Shown: one piece after another, positions 12,257 through 24,629 of the stretch
Numbering within the stretch: the stretch's first letter is position 1
How the letters are laid out: every line of letters starts with the position of its first letter
DNA from: Epiperipatus broadwayi
Lineage: Eukaryota; Onychophora; Udeonychophora; Euonychophora; Peripatidae
Assembly: GCA_028023455.1 (NCBI GenBank)
Contig: JAQFVV010012544.1
Coordinates: 1,064,501-1,128,500, forward strand
Length of the DNA: 64,000 nt
Direction: 5' to 3'
Position numbers and translations under genes: made by a program
Notes under the pieces: generated by a model
Told to the model about the DNA's origin: nothing
The model's database searches: none
What the model saw: the letters and a program-made list of their open reading frames with translations, nothing else

Positions 12257-12929
12257 TACATTATATATGTGCAGGTGTGTGTAAGCCTGTACAGTGTATT
12301 AATTTAAAATGCATATTAGTAAAAATTATCTATAAGTTTGGGGATTACTAGAAGGACTGCAGATATGCAGGAATGAAAATAATAGAATAAACCAAATGTT
12401 ACCTAGAAAGAATTATTAGAGAAAACATATTTTTTATAGATTTCTACCAAATAGACTTTCAGACTCAAAAAATATTTTTTTTAAGATTTAAAAGATTATA
12501 CATATTTTTCTATTATAAAAAAATATGATATTGAATTTTTTTTTTTTGTATTTGTAATTCAAATTTGCATTCATTTGTTCATATATGTAATGACGAGTTT
12601 TACTGAAAGTATATGTTTCGAATATATATTGCATTTTTCACTGAATCACTGGATGTTTCTTATATTATTTTCATAATATTGCTCTCAAATACTTTAATAG
12701 AAGGATTTATTGGCAACTTTGGTCCACAGTGGGGAGATATGACATACCATTCTCTTTCAAGTGGCTTCAAATGAATACAAAATTGTAGTCTATTGTGTTC
12801 AAACATCTTTTGTTTATAAAATATATAGTCTATAAAACAAATATGTTATAAGATTGAGAGATTCCACTGCTTGTATTAATTAATGGATGTGATATGGTTT
12901 TTTTGATAATAAAACTTAATATTATTAAA
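12257..12929. other. AT-rich non-coding DNA
   Basis: No gene or recognised repeat. A T run lies near 12536-12547. Confidence 0.55.
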
Positions 12930-13225
12930 AGGAACTTGAACACAGACTTTCAAGCTCCTTTCAGTTATCCACTCTATCTCATGACCACACACATGTGAAA
13001 ACTATAAATGATTTTTCAATATATGTATTTTGTGCTGATCGAGCACTCATCAGTTGGTCCAGATCATTATCTCCCATATATATATAAGAATGCTCAGTTT
13101 ATATTAAGGTAGCAAATCTTCAAACTTTAATGGAAAGGCTTCAATAAACTTCATCATCCAACTCTTTAGTCATCCATAATGGAAATGTCAAATCCTCTGA
13201 TATGTCAATATTATTGTCACGCCCA
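12930..13225 (+). repeat. Foldback/MITE family F1, copy B (diverged, one arm)
   Basis: It carries acacagactttcaagctcc at the left, then the internal blocks atatatgtattttgtgctga, catcagttggtccagat and actttaatggaaaggcttca. It ends near cacgcccatgttgact. The right inverted arm is not visible, so the copy is truncated. Its interior is closer to copy E near 55.2 kb than to copies A, C and D. Confidence 0.65.
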
Positions 13226-14388
13226 TGTTGACTCTAAATCACTCTGATTCTTCATGTATAGGAAGGACCTTGTTCATTTAAATACACAGTAGAGGAATGG
13301 GCAGGTTACAAGCTGAATTTTTAATATTTGAAATACAAGTATAATTAAAAACTTAATATTATATATTCGTTATTTTAGAAGCTTAATTTGATTTTATATG
13401 TATATAAGTATGATGGTGTATATTTGGGTCGACATAAAGAGCAAGATGTATGTCTATGCTAGCTATATATATAAAGGCATGCAAAAATTTTGATAAGGTA
13501 GGTTGTTTGTTATTGATTACTATTTCTTCAACACAATTTATTCTAATATATTATTATTAAAGCTGTGTTATAAACTTTATTTAATGAGTCCTTTATATTA
13601 TTAAGATATATTATAAAAAGTTTTGACTGTTTGCTAATTAAAATTTTTTACTCGTAACATTAAAGTTTATATTCAATTTAAATTTGTACATAATTAATAA
13701 GTAAAAAGAAAAAGAGGGAATATATATATATTACTTATGAGGGAAAGAGAGGAAAAGAATTGCATTCTTTTAATTTTGGGTAATAATATATCTATTCGTT
13801 ATGACGAGAAGTAAAATAAATTATGTATATTTCAAATCTTGTATGAAATAAATGACATTCTAAAGAAAGCCTGGAGTTTCAGAACAGTATATTAAATCAA
13901 TCTTCTCACATTTCCTAGTTATTCTGTATTTTAACGACTTTTAAACAAAGTATTTAATGGCCAAATTGTAGCAAACAATGTAACTTGCAAACAAATATTA
14001 TCAAGGCAGTCGTTAAAGCCTGTTTCTTCTTTCACTATTTTAGCCAATTATAATCAAGGATGTCACATAACATAGATCTTCAATGTAATAAAAACTTTCT
14101 TCTGTTACATATTATAATTAATTTGAGTTTGAATATTTCAGTTTATTAATACTTTGCCAAAAAAAAAAAATGTTTGAAATTCTATAGTATAAATTATCAT
14201 TTTGTTAAAATTACAAGTATGTAACATCGAATAAAATAAAGCTTATTTCATACTTTGCTAAAAAAAAAATGTCTGCATTTTTTAGTTTCACACAACACCG
14301 TAATAAATATATGTATATTTTAAAAGAAAAAAATATATTAAAACATAAATATAATAAAGTTTATTATTAGCATCGGCTGCAAAAAGAA
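13226..14388. other. AT-rich non-coding DNA
   Basis: No gene recognised. Short A runs occur at 14160 and 14260. Confidence 0.55.
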
Positions 14389-14639
14389 GTTTGCTATTAA
14401 CTGAAAGGAGACTTTTTGATTCCTCTTGGAGGTCTTAAAGAAACCGAGCATGGCAAATTCCTTATGTCCACTCCATATGTTCTTAACGTTGCTGCTGTTA
14501 TTACTATGTGATTATTCATATAGTAAATGAGCATGGATGGGCTGCTCATTAACATGCATTATCCAGCATGGTGAGTTTATTGTTTTTTTTTATCTCTGAG
14601 TTTAAGATCAAGAAACATCATGGTCATTCTTCTCAGTTG

Positions 14640-15860
14640 CCTGATAAGGCAGACTTATGGTTCTTATTCCCAGGAGGTTGGTGGCCAAAAGTGGAGGGTG
14701 CTAAGAATTTCCTGATTGTGGATGCCAGGCTGCCATTTGATGATGACTTTTTATTTAGGTACTTACAACTGCAGGTCATTTTCAAATAAAAAAAGATTGC
14801 AAGAATTAGAACTGTCTTTTATTAAATGGGACATTATTGGACTTTGTGAAGTTAAAAGAAAGTGAAGAGACAATTGATTTACAAAGTGGACATATATTCT
14901 GCTATAAAGGCACAAATATTGAAAATACAATTGGAGTAGGATTCATTATAAATAAAAAGTGGAAGAACAACATTGTGGAGATTAATGGTGTACAACTTAA
15001 TAGCAGATACCAAATGCAGATAATTCAGGCTTATGTCCCAACAAGTTCTCATAGCAATGAAGTAGTAAAAGATTTTTATGTGGATGTACAAAAGGCTTTT
15101 GATCTGAATAAACAACATTTTAAAATTGTTATGGGAGACTTTAATGCTAGAATTGGTAAACAAATGAAAGATGAAAGTGTTGTAGGTAATTTTGGTTATG
15201 ATAATAAAAATGAGAAAGGACACAGACTTGTGGAGTTTGCAGAAAAAGAAAAACTTTATATTACGATTTTTATTTTGAGAAAAATGTTAAAAGGAAATGG
15301 ACATAGAAGCATCCAAATGAAGGTACAGCAGAATTGGATTATAATTTGAATAGTAGAAAATACACATTTCAAGATTGTAATGTTCTTAATAAATTTAACA
15401 TAGGAAGTGATCATTGATTAGTAAGATGTATGGTATGTGTTAATGCAAAACTAGAGAGACAAAAGTTATTAAGAAAAATAATATTTACAGGTGATATTTC
15501 TAATCTTCAGAAACATTCTAATGAATTTAAATTAGACCTTACAAATTGGTTTCAAGTATTAGCAGATTTTGAACATGATTCAGATTTGAATGAAATTAAT
15601 AAGAAAATAACTGATACACTTTTAAAACCTGCAACAAAGATAGCTAGTAGGAAGAAGCAGCAATTGACCAATAAAATTTCTACTGAAACTAAAGAATTTA
15701 TGAAGAAAAGAAGGAATATAAAAATATACAAAAATGATGTATTAAAAAAAATTGAATGCCTCAAATTTTGTAAAATGGTACAGAAAAGAGTTGAAAATGG
15801 TATAAGAAAGTATAACTGTGAAGTAGCAAGGAAAGCTGTAGAATGAAATAAAAGTCTCAA
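14640..15860 (+). pseudogene. RTE endonuclease region, broken (copy 1)
   Basis: Fragments in different frames encode the apurinic/apyrimidinic-endonuclease-like domain that nicks target DNA. Visible pieces are a KADLWFLFPGG start segment (14640-14789), IGVGFIINKKWKNNIVEING, AYVPTSSHSNEVV and the catalytic VMGDFNARIG (14837-15349). The later GSDH block (about 15405) is followed by a stop. The linker to the reverse transcriptase, rich in lysine, follows at 15430-15846. Frame changes near 14790 and 15270 and several stops make it non-functional. Confidence 0.8.
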
Positions 15861-15899
15861 GAGTGTAAAACAACATTTTGATATTGGTATAAAATTTAT

Positions 15900-17454
15900 A
15901 TCTGCAATAAGAAAAACAATGGAATTATTACTAAAAAGAGAGATGACATCATGAAATGGGTAGAGATCTTCTGTCAAGAATTATATAATAATAATAAAAA
16001 GTACCTCCTATATCTTTTATATCTTCCAAATTGCCCAGAATTTTAAATGAAGAAATAAGACATGCAATTAAATTTATAAAGAAAGGAAAGGCTCCAGGTA
16101 ATTATGAAATTATAATAGATAAGTTAAAAGAAGCAGATGAAGGAATAGGATTTTTTTAGCAAAGTTATATACCAAATGTCTAAATGATAAAGATGGACCA
16201 GATGATTGGAAGAATGCAGTATTAATATTAATATTTTAAAAAGGTGATAAAGAAGATATTAAAAATTACAGAGCTATCAGCCTTTTATCAGTTTTATACA
16301 AATTTTTAACAAGATAATTCCAACTCATCTACAGAAAACATTGGATTTCCACCAACCAAGAGAACAAGCTGGATTTAATGGTGGTTTTAGTACAATAGAT
16401 CATATCCAGGTATTGAGAGAAGTCATAGAAAGGACAAATGAATATGAATTGTCATTATGCTTAGGATTTGTAGACTATGAAATGGCATTTGATTCTACAA
16501 ACATTTCTTCAGTGATTAAAGCATTGGATCATCAAGGTATAGATTCAGGATATTATCATATTTTAAAGAATATTTATAAAAATGCAACAGCAACAATTAG
16601 ATTACAGAATGTTACTAGGAAAGTTAACATTGAGAAGAGTGGATGACTCCATATCTCTAAAACTTTTTACAGCAGTGCTGCAAGAAGTGATTTTGGATTA
16701 AAATGGAAAGCTAAAGGAGTGAAAGTAAACGGAGTTTATTTAAGTCATTTAGATTTTGTGATGATGTAGTTGTTTTTGCAAACAATGCTTTAGAGCTGCT
16801 CGAAATGTTGCAGGAGTTATCAGATAAAAGTAGAAAAGTAGGACTGAAGGTAAATATTAAAAAGACTAAAGTAATGTTCAACAGGTTTTCTCAAAATATG
16901 AAAATAAAGATTGATTATGATGAGTTAGAAAAAGTTAACAGCTACAAATACCTTGGTCAAATTGTTAATACAGATGGACACATAATGGGTGGAATTAATC
17001 ATAGAATTAAACTTGGTTGGAGTGCTTTTGGTAGAAATAACTTGATACTAAAAGGAAATATGCCTGTGTGTTTGAAAGAGAAGGTTTTTAATAAATGTGT
17101 TTTATCAGTTCTTACTTATTGATATGAGACTTGGAAACTTAATAGAAGAGCAATACAGAGACTTTAGACCACTCAAAGAAGTACGGAGAGATGCATTTTA
17201 GGAATAGCAAGAAGAGATCGAAATGCAATATATGGGTAAGGGACAAACAGGGTGTTACTGACCTCATTGAAAAAACTAAAAGAGTAAAGTGGATTTGGGA
17301 TGGACATATTGCTAGAAAAGTTGATAATATATGGACAGTTGAAATCTTAAACTGGATTTCAAAAGATTGTAAAAGACCCATAAAGAGGCCACATGTGAGA
17401 TGGATGGATGAAATAAAAAAGTGTAGGAGGGGTGATGTAGAGAAGAGAAGCTAA
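15900..17454 (+). pseudogene. RTE reverse transcriptase, broken (copy 1)
   Basis: Pieces of the reverse transcriptase lie in three frames. REQAGFNGGFSTIDHIQ and FVDYEMAFDST (motif A, 16341-16646) come first. The motif C region near 16750 reads like a degraded F-x-DDVVVFANN, and a base is lost next to the aspartates. GLKVNIKKTKVMFN and YKYLGQIVNTDG (motifs D and E, 16805-17122) follow. The C-terminal region with WDGHIARK and RPHVRWMDEI (17191-17454) closes it. Stops at 17122 and elsewhere disable it. Confidence 0.8.
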
Positions 17455-17530
17455 AGATTGATGGTTAACTTGGAAAGACCTTCATCCTGCAGACGATTGA
17501 TAATGGTCGATGATTATTATTATTATTAGC

Positions 17531-19560
17531 ATAGTATATGTGTATATATATGTAAGGCCTTATATTATATTCATTTCATTGTTTGCATTTTCGTATTTGT
17601 TTCAATATTATGGTATAATTTCATTGTTAATTTCATCCTGTTTTAGTCATTTTTTAATATAATCTTTTTCAGCAATAATAATGGATATTTTTTTTATGAT
17701 AAAAATTAATAATGGATAGATGTATACACTTTAAATAATATATGACGAAGCCAGTGTCTTTTTGTTTGTAATTGCTGGATGGTGTTAAACAGTTTTTTTT
17801 TTATTATTGGTTTACCTTTTAACTAAGAATAATTAGACTCCTATAATACATCAATATTATTATGGTAATTTGGTTGTTTTTAGGCTGATTACTAAGATAA
17901 AAAAATCTTAATTTGTTTAAAAATCTTTCAAATTTATTTGACCCAGTTTCAAACCCAGACCATGATGGATGAATATATTATTGAAATAATATAATATAAA
18001 ATAATTTTTGATAATAAATTATCTTTCATTTTTAATTATATAAAATGTAATATTTGTGTTTGCAATTTTGATACTGTATATCAATATATAAAATAAATAA
18101 AAACTCTAAAATTGAGAAAAAAATGATAAGGGTGTGTTCAGCGGATAAAGAACTCTTAGTGTGATTTTGCACAAGATAGTACAATCATTTATGAGCATAT
18201 TTGAATAGAGTATGTGGCATTTTACTAAATAAATTATTTTTCTATGAACTCTTTAAAAAATATTATCCTCATCATTAAAATGTGAAGAGATCTGAAAAAT
18301 ATAATCTAAAATTGTTTATCTTGCAATATTTGGCTTTATACTAATGGAAAGAAGACATTTTCAATCATAAAATATGAAGTGATTTCACTTTTCCTAATGG
18401 GATAACTTAAGATATGAATGTTACATAGTGCTTGTAGCTAAAGAAATCTCATGTTTAATATCACTGTAGTTTCTGATCACAAAATGGACAGTAGATTGCC
18501 AAATAAAAAAAAATTCCACAATACTGGATTTGGCATAAAAATCTAATTTTTTTTAAAAAAATAATATTACATAAGTTCATTTACCAGTTTATATGTTCCT
18601 GAGATAGATTTCTACAATCAAAAAATTCTAACATTACCTTTATTCTTTCTTGGTTAATGTTATTGCATAAGAAACATTGAAAGGCTATTAAAGTATTTCT
18701 AAAAATTTAAAGAATATAATTGTTAAGAGCTAAAAGTGTGTCCTAAAGAATTACGAATGATGGTTATGGATCTTATACTCATTTGATCTGCTATTATTTA
18801 ATTTTTGTATAACACAGGAATTGATTATTATGAAAGGTTTGTTAGACAGAAAAATTATGTTAAAGGAATTTGGATTTATTCACATTCAGAATAATAGATA
18901 ATATTATGCTTACGTTGTGGTTAAATATATTACATGATCACTTACTTATAAAAATTGTTTTAAAGAACTTATATTCATGTGTTCCAAACTTAAAATCGTA
19001 GTAATATTAAAAATAGGCTATAATTAAAATATATTAGGGGAAATTTTGTTCTTCGTTACATGAAAATAACTGCTCCCATGCAACATTTTAACAGCTGTTT
19101 AAAAACAAATATTTCCAATTTGCAATAAAATTCTCTTAAGAAATAAATTATGTATGAAAATAGATGTGTTTTTTTGTTTATTAATTAATAATAATATTGT
19201 CTAATTATCTCTCAGTGATTGCATTATTAATGATTTTGTAAACAAAACATATGTCATTCCCTGCTTGTCTGATTAATAAAATAGTTGTGTAGCATTATAA
19301 GTTATGTAATAATTTAATGAGAGAAATTCAACTGCTAACAAAAAATCTTCAAATAACTAATGAATTAAAACAGCAAAATCAATACAATTATTTATTGATT
19401 TTACTTGTTTTATTATATATATTAAAAAGTAGAAAAATGAATATCAGTCTATGATTATTCTGACTAAATAGAAAGAGTATTTTTATTATCTATAGAATAA
19501 TGAGCGAATAATTTATATGGTTAAATTTTATAATATAACCATTATATCAATTGTACCTAC
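17531..19560. other. AT-rich non-coding DNA
   Basis: No gene, RNA or clear repeat was recognised in this 2-kb stretch. Confidence 0.55.
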
Positions 19561-19572
19561 TTGTAAAATGGT

Positions 19573-19791
19573 ATGACTGTAGATTGTAATTGGATTCCTG
19601 GAAAAGTTTTAAAATATAGAGATATAATAATTTTATTTAAAAAATCTATTGGATTTTTTTTAGAAATATATGTAGCTATGAATATTAAAAATGATTCTAT
19701 AAGTCCAGCTTATAAAAAAGGAATGGAAATATTCCAATACATAATATATCAAATTTCTTTTACAACAATTCTGCCATTTAGTGTAAGTTAA
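19573..19791 (+). other. Unrecognised 72-codon open frame
   Basis: An open frame of 72 codons stands out in very AT-rich DNA. The peptide is hydrophobic, with a stretch around GFFLEIYVAMNI and PAYKKGMEIFQYI. No family is recognised. It ends next to a gtaagt-like string that could serve as a splice donor, so an exon cannot be excluded. With no neighbouring exon and no homology it is most likely a chance frame. Confidence 0.15.
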
Positions 19792-19840
19792 AAGTAATCA
19801 CTATATGTCAGATAGTAGTGCTTAATAAATTGCTATTGAA

Positions 19841-20060
19841 TTCCCTTCTATTCATATTTCCAGACTAGTTTTCAGCTTATAGATTTTTCATCAGTAAGGA
19901 TTTCTGATCTGGATCTAATGTATATGGATTTTTATACTGGTTTTATATTGGTTTTATGACCCATCCCTAGCCAAAAAATAGTTCCTAAACTTATTAAAAA
20001 ACTGAGGCCCCAAAATATATAAATACTAAACTGATAGTATTTATATAAATATGAAAGCAA
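19841..20060 (+). repeat. Internally deleted relative of the 4.0-4.9 kb foldback
   Basis: The left part, with ccagactagttttcagctta and gatctggatctaatg, matches the left arm of the 4032-4897 foldback. The right part, with ccccaaaatatataaatact and tatataaatatg, resembles the inner right arm. The centre is rearranged and much shorter. This shows that the large foldback is a repeated family. Confidence 0.5.
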
Positions 20061-22529
20061 ATTGGTAACTTGATGGTGAAAATGAATAAAAGACAGATGT
20101 CACCATAACATAATAACTAGTCCGCATAATGGCAAGATAGTATTGAATATGGATGTATTAAGCTCTCCCAGTATCATTTATTTATTTCTCAAGTTTATGC
20201 TGTGCAAAAGAACAGAACTAAAAAATAAATTTACTACAAAGAAGAGTTGTGAAAGTAGGATTCATTTAGTGTTTATTGGTTTTATGAAATGAAACTCTTT
20301 CAGTGATTTTATTAAATAGACTGATTCAAGTCATGAATCTAAAAATTTTAAAATTAATATATTGTAACGAGCACAGACGATGTTACATTTTTTTTTTTAT
20401 TATTAAACATTAAAATAAAAAGTTCGCATTTAAAATTTTTTTTTTAAGACAGAAAAATTGAAAATAAATTCTACCTTAAACTCGTATATATATAAATCGC
20501 ACAGATGAGAAAAATTATTAAAATAAAACTTTATTAAAGAAAAAAGTATTTTAAAACTAAATTTTAAAAAGATTTGGAGATAAAATTATATCTTTAAATT
20601 TATCTTTAAATATATCTTTGGATTTGGAAAACAGGTTAATTAATGTTATGGAAATGATTATTTTAATTAGTCCAAGTGAACAAGCCCTTGGGCATTTAAA
20701 TGTATAAACAATGGTCAGATAGGAAAACAATAGAAACTTTTAGCAAATAAAAAGAAATCCCTATGGAATCGGACCTCAGCGAAAAGACCACCATCATTGA
20801 TGATGTAATGTTGAGTCAATCCTTAAGATTAATATAAAAGGAAAAGTTGGAAATTATTATGGATTATTAAGAGAGGACTGAGATGTGTTAAGTTGGAGAG
20901 TTGGAGGTGAAGGGATTGAAAGACGCACTTTCAATTCCTTCAGTTGTTATAAAAATGGAAAAATGAAACATCGCTTTTCTTAAACTGAGGACAACAGGAT
21001 CATCGGGGGATTTAATGTGGATTCCAAATGGCATGCAATGAATAAAGAGGAACATTGAAAAAAAATTGTAAAAACTTTAAAAATATTTTGAAACACTAAG
21101 AACTTTAAAATATAAACTTTCTCAGTCTTTAATTTATAAGAAATAGAATCCTATTTGACCAACGTTATTTATTAATTAGTTATAATTTTATTTAATGTAT
21201 TTCTTTTGTAAAATCATCTCCATTTAGTTTTTTTTTGTTCTTTAAGTTTATTATGATTTCTGTTTTCCGATAAATTAAAATATATCAATGTTAAACTTAA
21301 GTCGGGTGTGAATGGCTGTATAGATTTGTAAAGTTATATTAGGGGAGGATAATCTTAGGTTATTTGTTTCGTAGTTAAATTGGGTCAATGGATTGGATAT
21401 ATTGGTGTAATTAGTAGATGTAATGCAAGATTCGCTTAGGGCAGAATCGTTTGTATACGCCGCACTCACCCGTTTGCCTATGGAAGGAATTATAAGTCGG
21501 AGACCGCAGTTCCTTTCTATGGAGTTTTATTTTTATTGCTCGTCTTGTCAGATAGATGTAGTAGTCCTATGTGATGAGAGGCAATTTCTTCTCTTAACTT
21601 TTTGTGCTGCCGTATTTTGTATTACATTGAATACATCGATATATCAGATGAATTGGCATTAGTTCGACTGCAAACTTTTGGCCTAAGGATAAAATATTTT
21701 CTTTTCAAATGCAAATCTATGTAGTCTATTTATACTCAACACTAAATAAAAATGCATTAAATTTAAGTTGTTTATAGAAGCTTGCATGGATTGGTTATCG
21801 GTTAATAATGTTTTGGGTATTCATGTTTGATCAAAATATATAGACATTCGATAAATAATGATACCTTACAGTGAGTATCTAAAATGTATTTATTCAGATG
21901 TCTTTTAAGTTATTGGTGTCAATGCAAGCATCTTATATGTGAATGCTAATGGGTTACTTATAAATTCCCTCTGCAATTGACGGGATCAATGACTTTATAT
22001 TTTGATCATTTATGTTTATTTTGAAATGTTTTTAACCGTGAAATCTATGTAACCGATCTATACTCAACATGTTTTAAAACAAACTTTTTTAAATCCATTT
22101 GTGCGAACTAATAATAGTATAAAATTTAAAATGTAAATTAAAAATCTAAAATAAAAGTTAAAAATAAAGTTAAATGTTAAAGTAAACATATTAAAATAAA
22201 ATGTTATATGTTATATATATGTGTGCGTAAATAAATTTTTGTATGTTAATTACTGGCAGTGGCTTATTTTATTTATTTTTTAATATTGAAATATAATTAG
22301 ATAAGATATTATATTATTAAATCTCTGCTACTCCCTGAGCTAGTGACATGGGCGATCGACTGGATATCAAAATATATAAATAAAATTAAAAAAAAAGTTT
22401 TTTTGACTTATGTATCTGCCTACTTTATAAATTTTTCTAGGTTCAAATGCCTAGATGGCACCCTGTAGTGTAGATGACTTTAAGCTCTAAATCTGGATTG
22501 TTATAATATATATACATTAACATCATTTT
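20061..22529. other. Non-coding DNA, with a locally GC-richer patch at 21280-21670
   Basis: Most of this stretch is AT-rich and without recognised content. Near 21440-21520 there are several CpG dinucleotides and a 79-codon plus-strand frame overlapping a 64-codon minus-strand frame. Neither resembles a known protein. A short motif, aatctatgta followed by ctatactcaac or tttatactcaac, occurs at about 21714 and 22042. Confidence 0.4.
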
Positions 22530-23480
22530 AACTATCATTGATCAAATGCAGGATGAAATTCTTCACATTTAATCCAGTTTCTCTGATTAGTAGCTCTCTT
22601 CCCTATATCATACCATTAAATTTTCTTATTTCATCCACCCACATCACTTTTTGTCTTTTTCTATTTTTTTCAATGTCTTCAGATTCAATTTAAAATTTTA
22701 ATTGCTAATCTATTGTCATATCTTCTAGAAATGTATCCATCCCAGATGCATTTCATTGTTTTAATAATGTCAATGATACATGTTTGTTCTCTTATCTGTG
22801 TATTTAATTTTTATCTCTTATTGACATATTTAATTTTCAATATCTTCTTGTTTCTCATAACATGCCACATAATCTTTCTATTCTTTGATGTTCTGTAAGG
22901 GTCCAAATCTTAATTATATAAATAAGAAATGGTATACAACTATTAAAAACCTTTTTTCTAAGATATAGACCATGTCCTTTTTATACTAAGTTATTTGTAT
23001 CAAAAACACTCCATCCAGATTTAATTGCATGATTAATATCCACTAATTATGCTTTTATCTATGTGTGACCACAGTATAATTCAATGTTATCAAGGTTTAT
23101 TTTTTTCTACTGAGAAATCTCTAATTTTTTAGAATTTATCTTTAATCCTACTATCTTACTTTCATATGATATCCTTTGTAACATATACTGAAGTTATGAA
23201 ATATTCATTGCAAAAACAACTGTATAATCTGTAAAAGTGATATGATTTAAATAATCTCTTTATACTCTTAGCATCTCATTTCAAGCCACAGAATACTTCT
23301 TGCAAAACTCCTATGAAATGTTTTTGAGATTTGATTAATCTTGTCATACACCCTTCTCCATACTAATATTCTCAACATCACCAGAAATTTAATAATTTAT
23401 TTTCATTTTGATATATATTCTTCAATATTGACAATATCCTGATTCTATACAAATGCTCATGGAATCAACTATCTATCTAG
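22530..23480 (-). mobile_element. Ancient RTE LINE fragment (3' half)
   Basis: On the minus strand the order of pieces matches the 3' half of the RTE copies elsewhere in the window. These are a degraded motif B with a FCKKYSVA-like string (compare EVFCGLKW), a motif C relic HITFTDYTVVFAMN, an NNLV segment, and a C-terminal relic with MWVDEIRKFNG and ATNQRNWIKCEEFHPA. Stops and frameshifts are frequent and divergence is much higher than among copies 1-3. It is truncated before the endonuclease. Confidence 0.7.
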
Positions 23481-24629
23481 GCCTATATCTCTATACCAAA
23501 AAGCACAGAAAGAGGCTGTTTAATAAGTGGCAGCTGGCAACCACAGACAATGGTGTTCATTTCTATGCTATAAAGTACAGAAAATATGACATTTAGCAGC
23601 AGCCAGCCTGTTTTAGTGTTATGCACTTTATCACAATGCTCACAGTTCAATGTTTGCTACAGTATCATCTGAAGGAGTCTAGACATCAACCTGCCACAAC
23701 TCTTCAAATATGGATGTCAAAGGAATTAGTTTACAAGTCATTTCACCTACTATTACCTCCTAACAATTGTCCAACCATTACCATTCTTCCCTATTCAATG
23801 TGGAATCTTCAAATCAGTTTGGAAAGGGTAGGTCCAAGCAAGATTTTGACAAGCTCACATGAATAGTCATGTTTTCACAAGAACATGCCTGTGAGAAATA
23901 AAATGGCTGACAGGTCAAAATTGGGTAAAATGTCATCCACAGAAGCCAGCCTGCATGGAAAATTTATTAATTCTACTGAAATAGAATCTTTGCAATAAGG
24001 TAAGTCAATTGATAAAGTTTTAATTCTTGCAGATGTGAAAAAGGAATAGCCCTCTGCCCTACATTGCAAGACTAAGATTTGACTTTTCATGATAACTTGG
24101 AGTTCAATTGGGTTTTGAAATTTGTTGGTACCATCAAATTGTTCTCAACTAAATTACAAAAACTGATGAAGGAAATTGGAATGAATTATGTTAAGCCTTT
24201 AGATAAAAAAAAGAAAGATATATGAGTGTGAAAATTCTCATAGTTCTATCCAGAGAAACCAAAAGCAATTGTCCAAATAATGAATCCATTGATTAATTAA
24301 TCTTGAAATACCTAGCCAAAAGGCATAATAAAAAAATTTTTTAAAAAAGTCGGTCAAGTTGGAAATTATTAATCATTCTTAATAGGTGTGCCATTCAGAT
24401 CCATACACATATTATCTTTCAAAGATAAATATTGTAAGAAATCAATCAATAAATAAAATTAATGAATAATTATTTTTTTAACATTTTTTCAGAAATGATC
24501 TGAAAATGTAAAAGACAGTTCAGTGATTAAAGCATTATCAATATTATTTTTTGGCAGCTCAATGTAGTTGTTAAGTTTGCGGGGAGGGAGGAGGACGGTT
24601 TTGCCACATGGGCAATTCTACTAGAATAA
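23481..24629. other. Non-coding DNA, less AT-rich at 23490-24120
   Basis: Short frames on both strands (81 codons at 23621-23866 plus, 71 codons at 23875-24090 minus) do not resemble known proteins. The composition is slightly richer in GC than the surroundings, which suggests an unrecognised old repeat. A G-rich string, gcggggagggaggagg, occurs near 24580. Confidence 0.4.

Larger units (their letters stand above)
14389..17530 (+). mobile_element. RTE-clade LINE, copy 1 (nearly full length, decayed)
   Basis: The copy is collinear with the better-preserved copy at 42609-45900, from agtttgctattaactgaaag at the 5' end to the 3' end. It has a short 5' untranslated region, an apurinic endonuclease-like domain, a reverse transcriptase and an unusually basic C-terminal tail. 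It ends in a simple repeat, tgatgattattattattatt, in line with the microsatellite-like 3' ends of RTE elements instead of a poly-A tail. Many frameshifts and stops interrupt it. A 30-bp segment of the endonuclease present in the 42.6-kb copy is missing here. Confidence 0.85.

Noticed and set aside
20930-21060. Peptide IIGGFNVDSKWHAMN, resembling the GDFN block of LINE endonucleases
   Set aside because: Only one weak block was seen, with Gly in place of Asp and no flanking endonuclease motifs. Not enough to call a LINE fragment.
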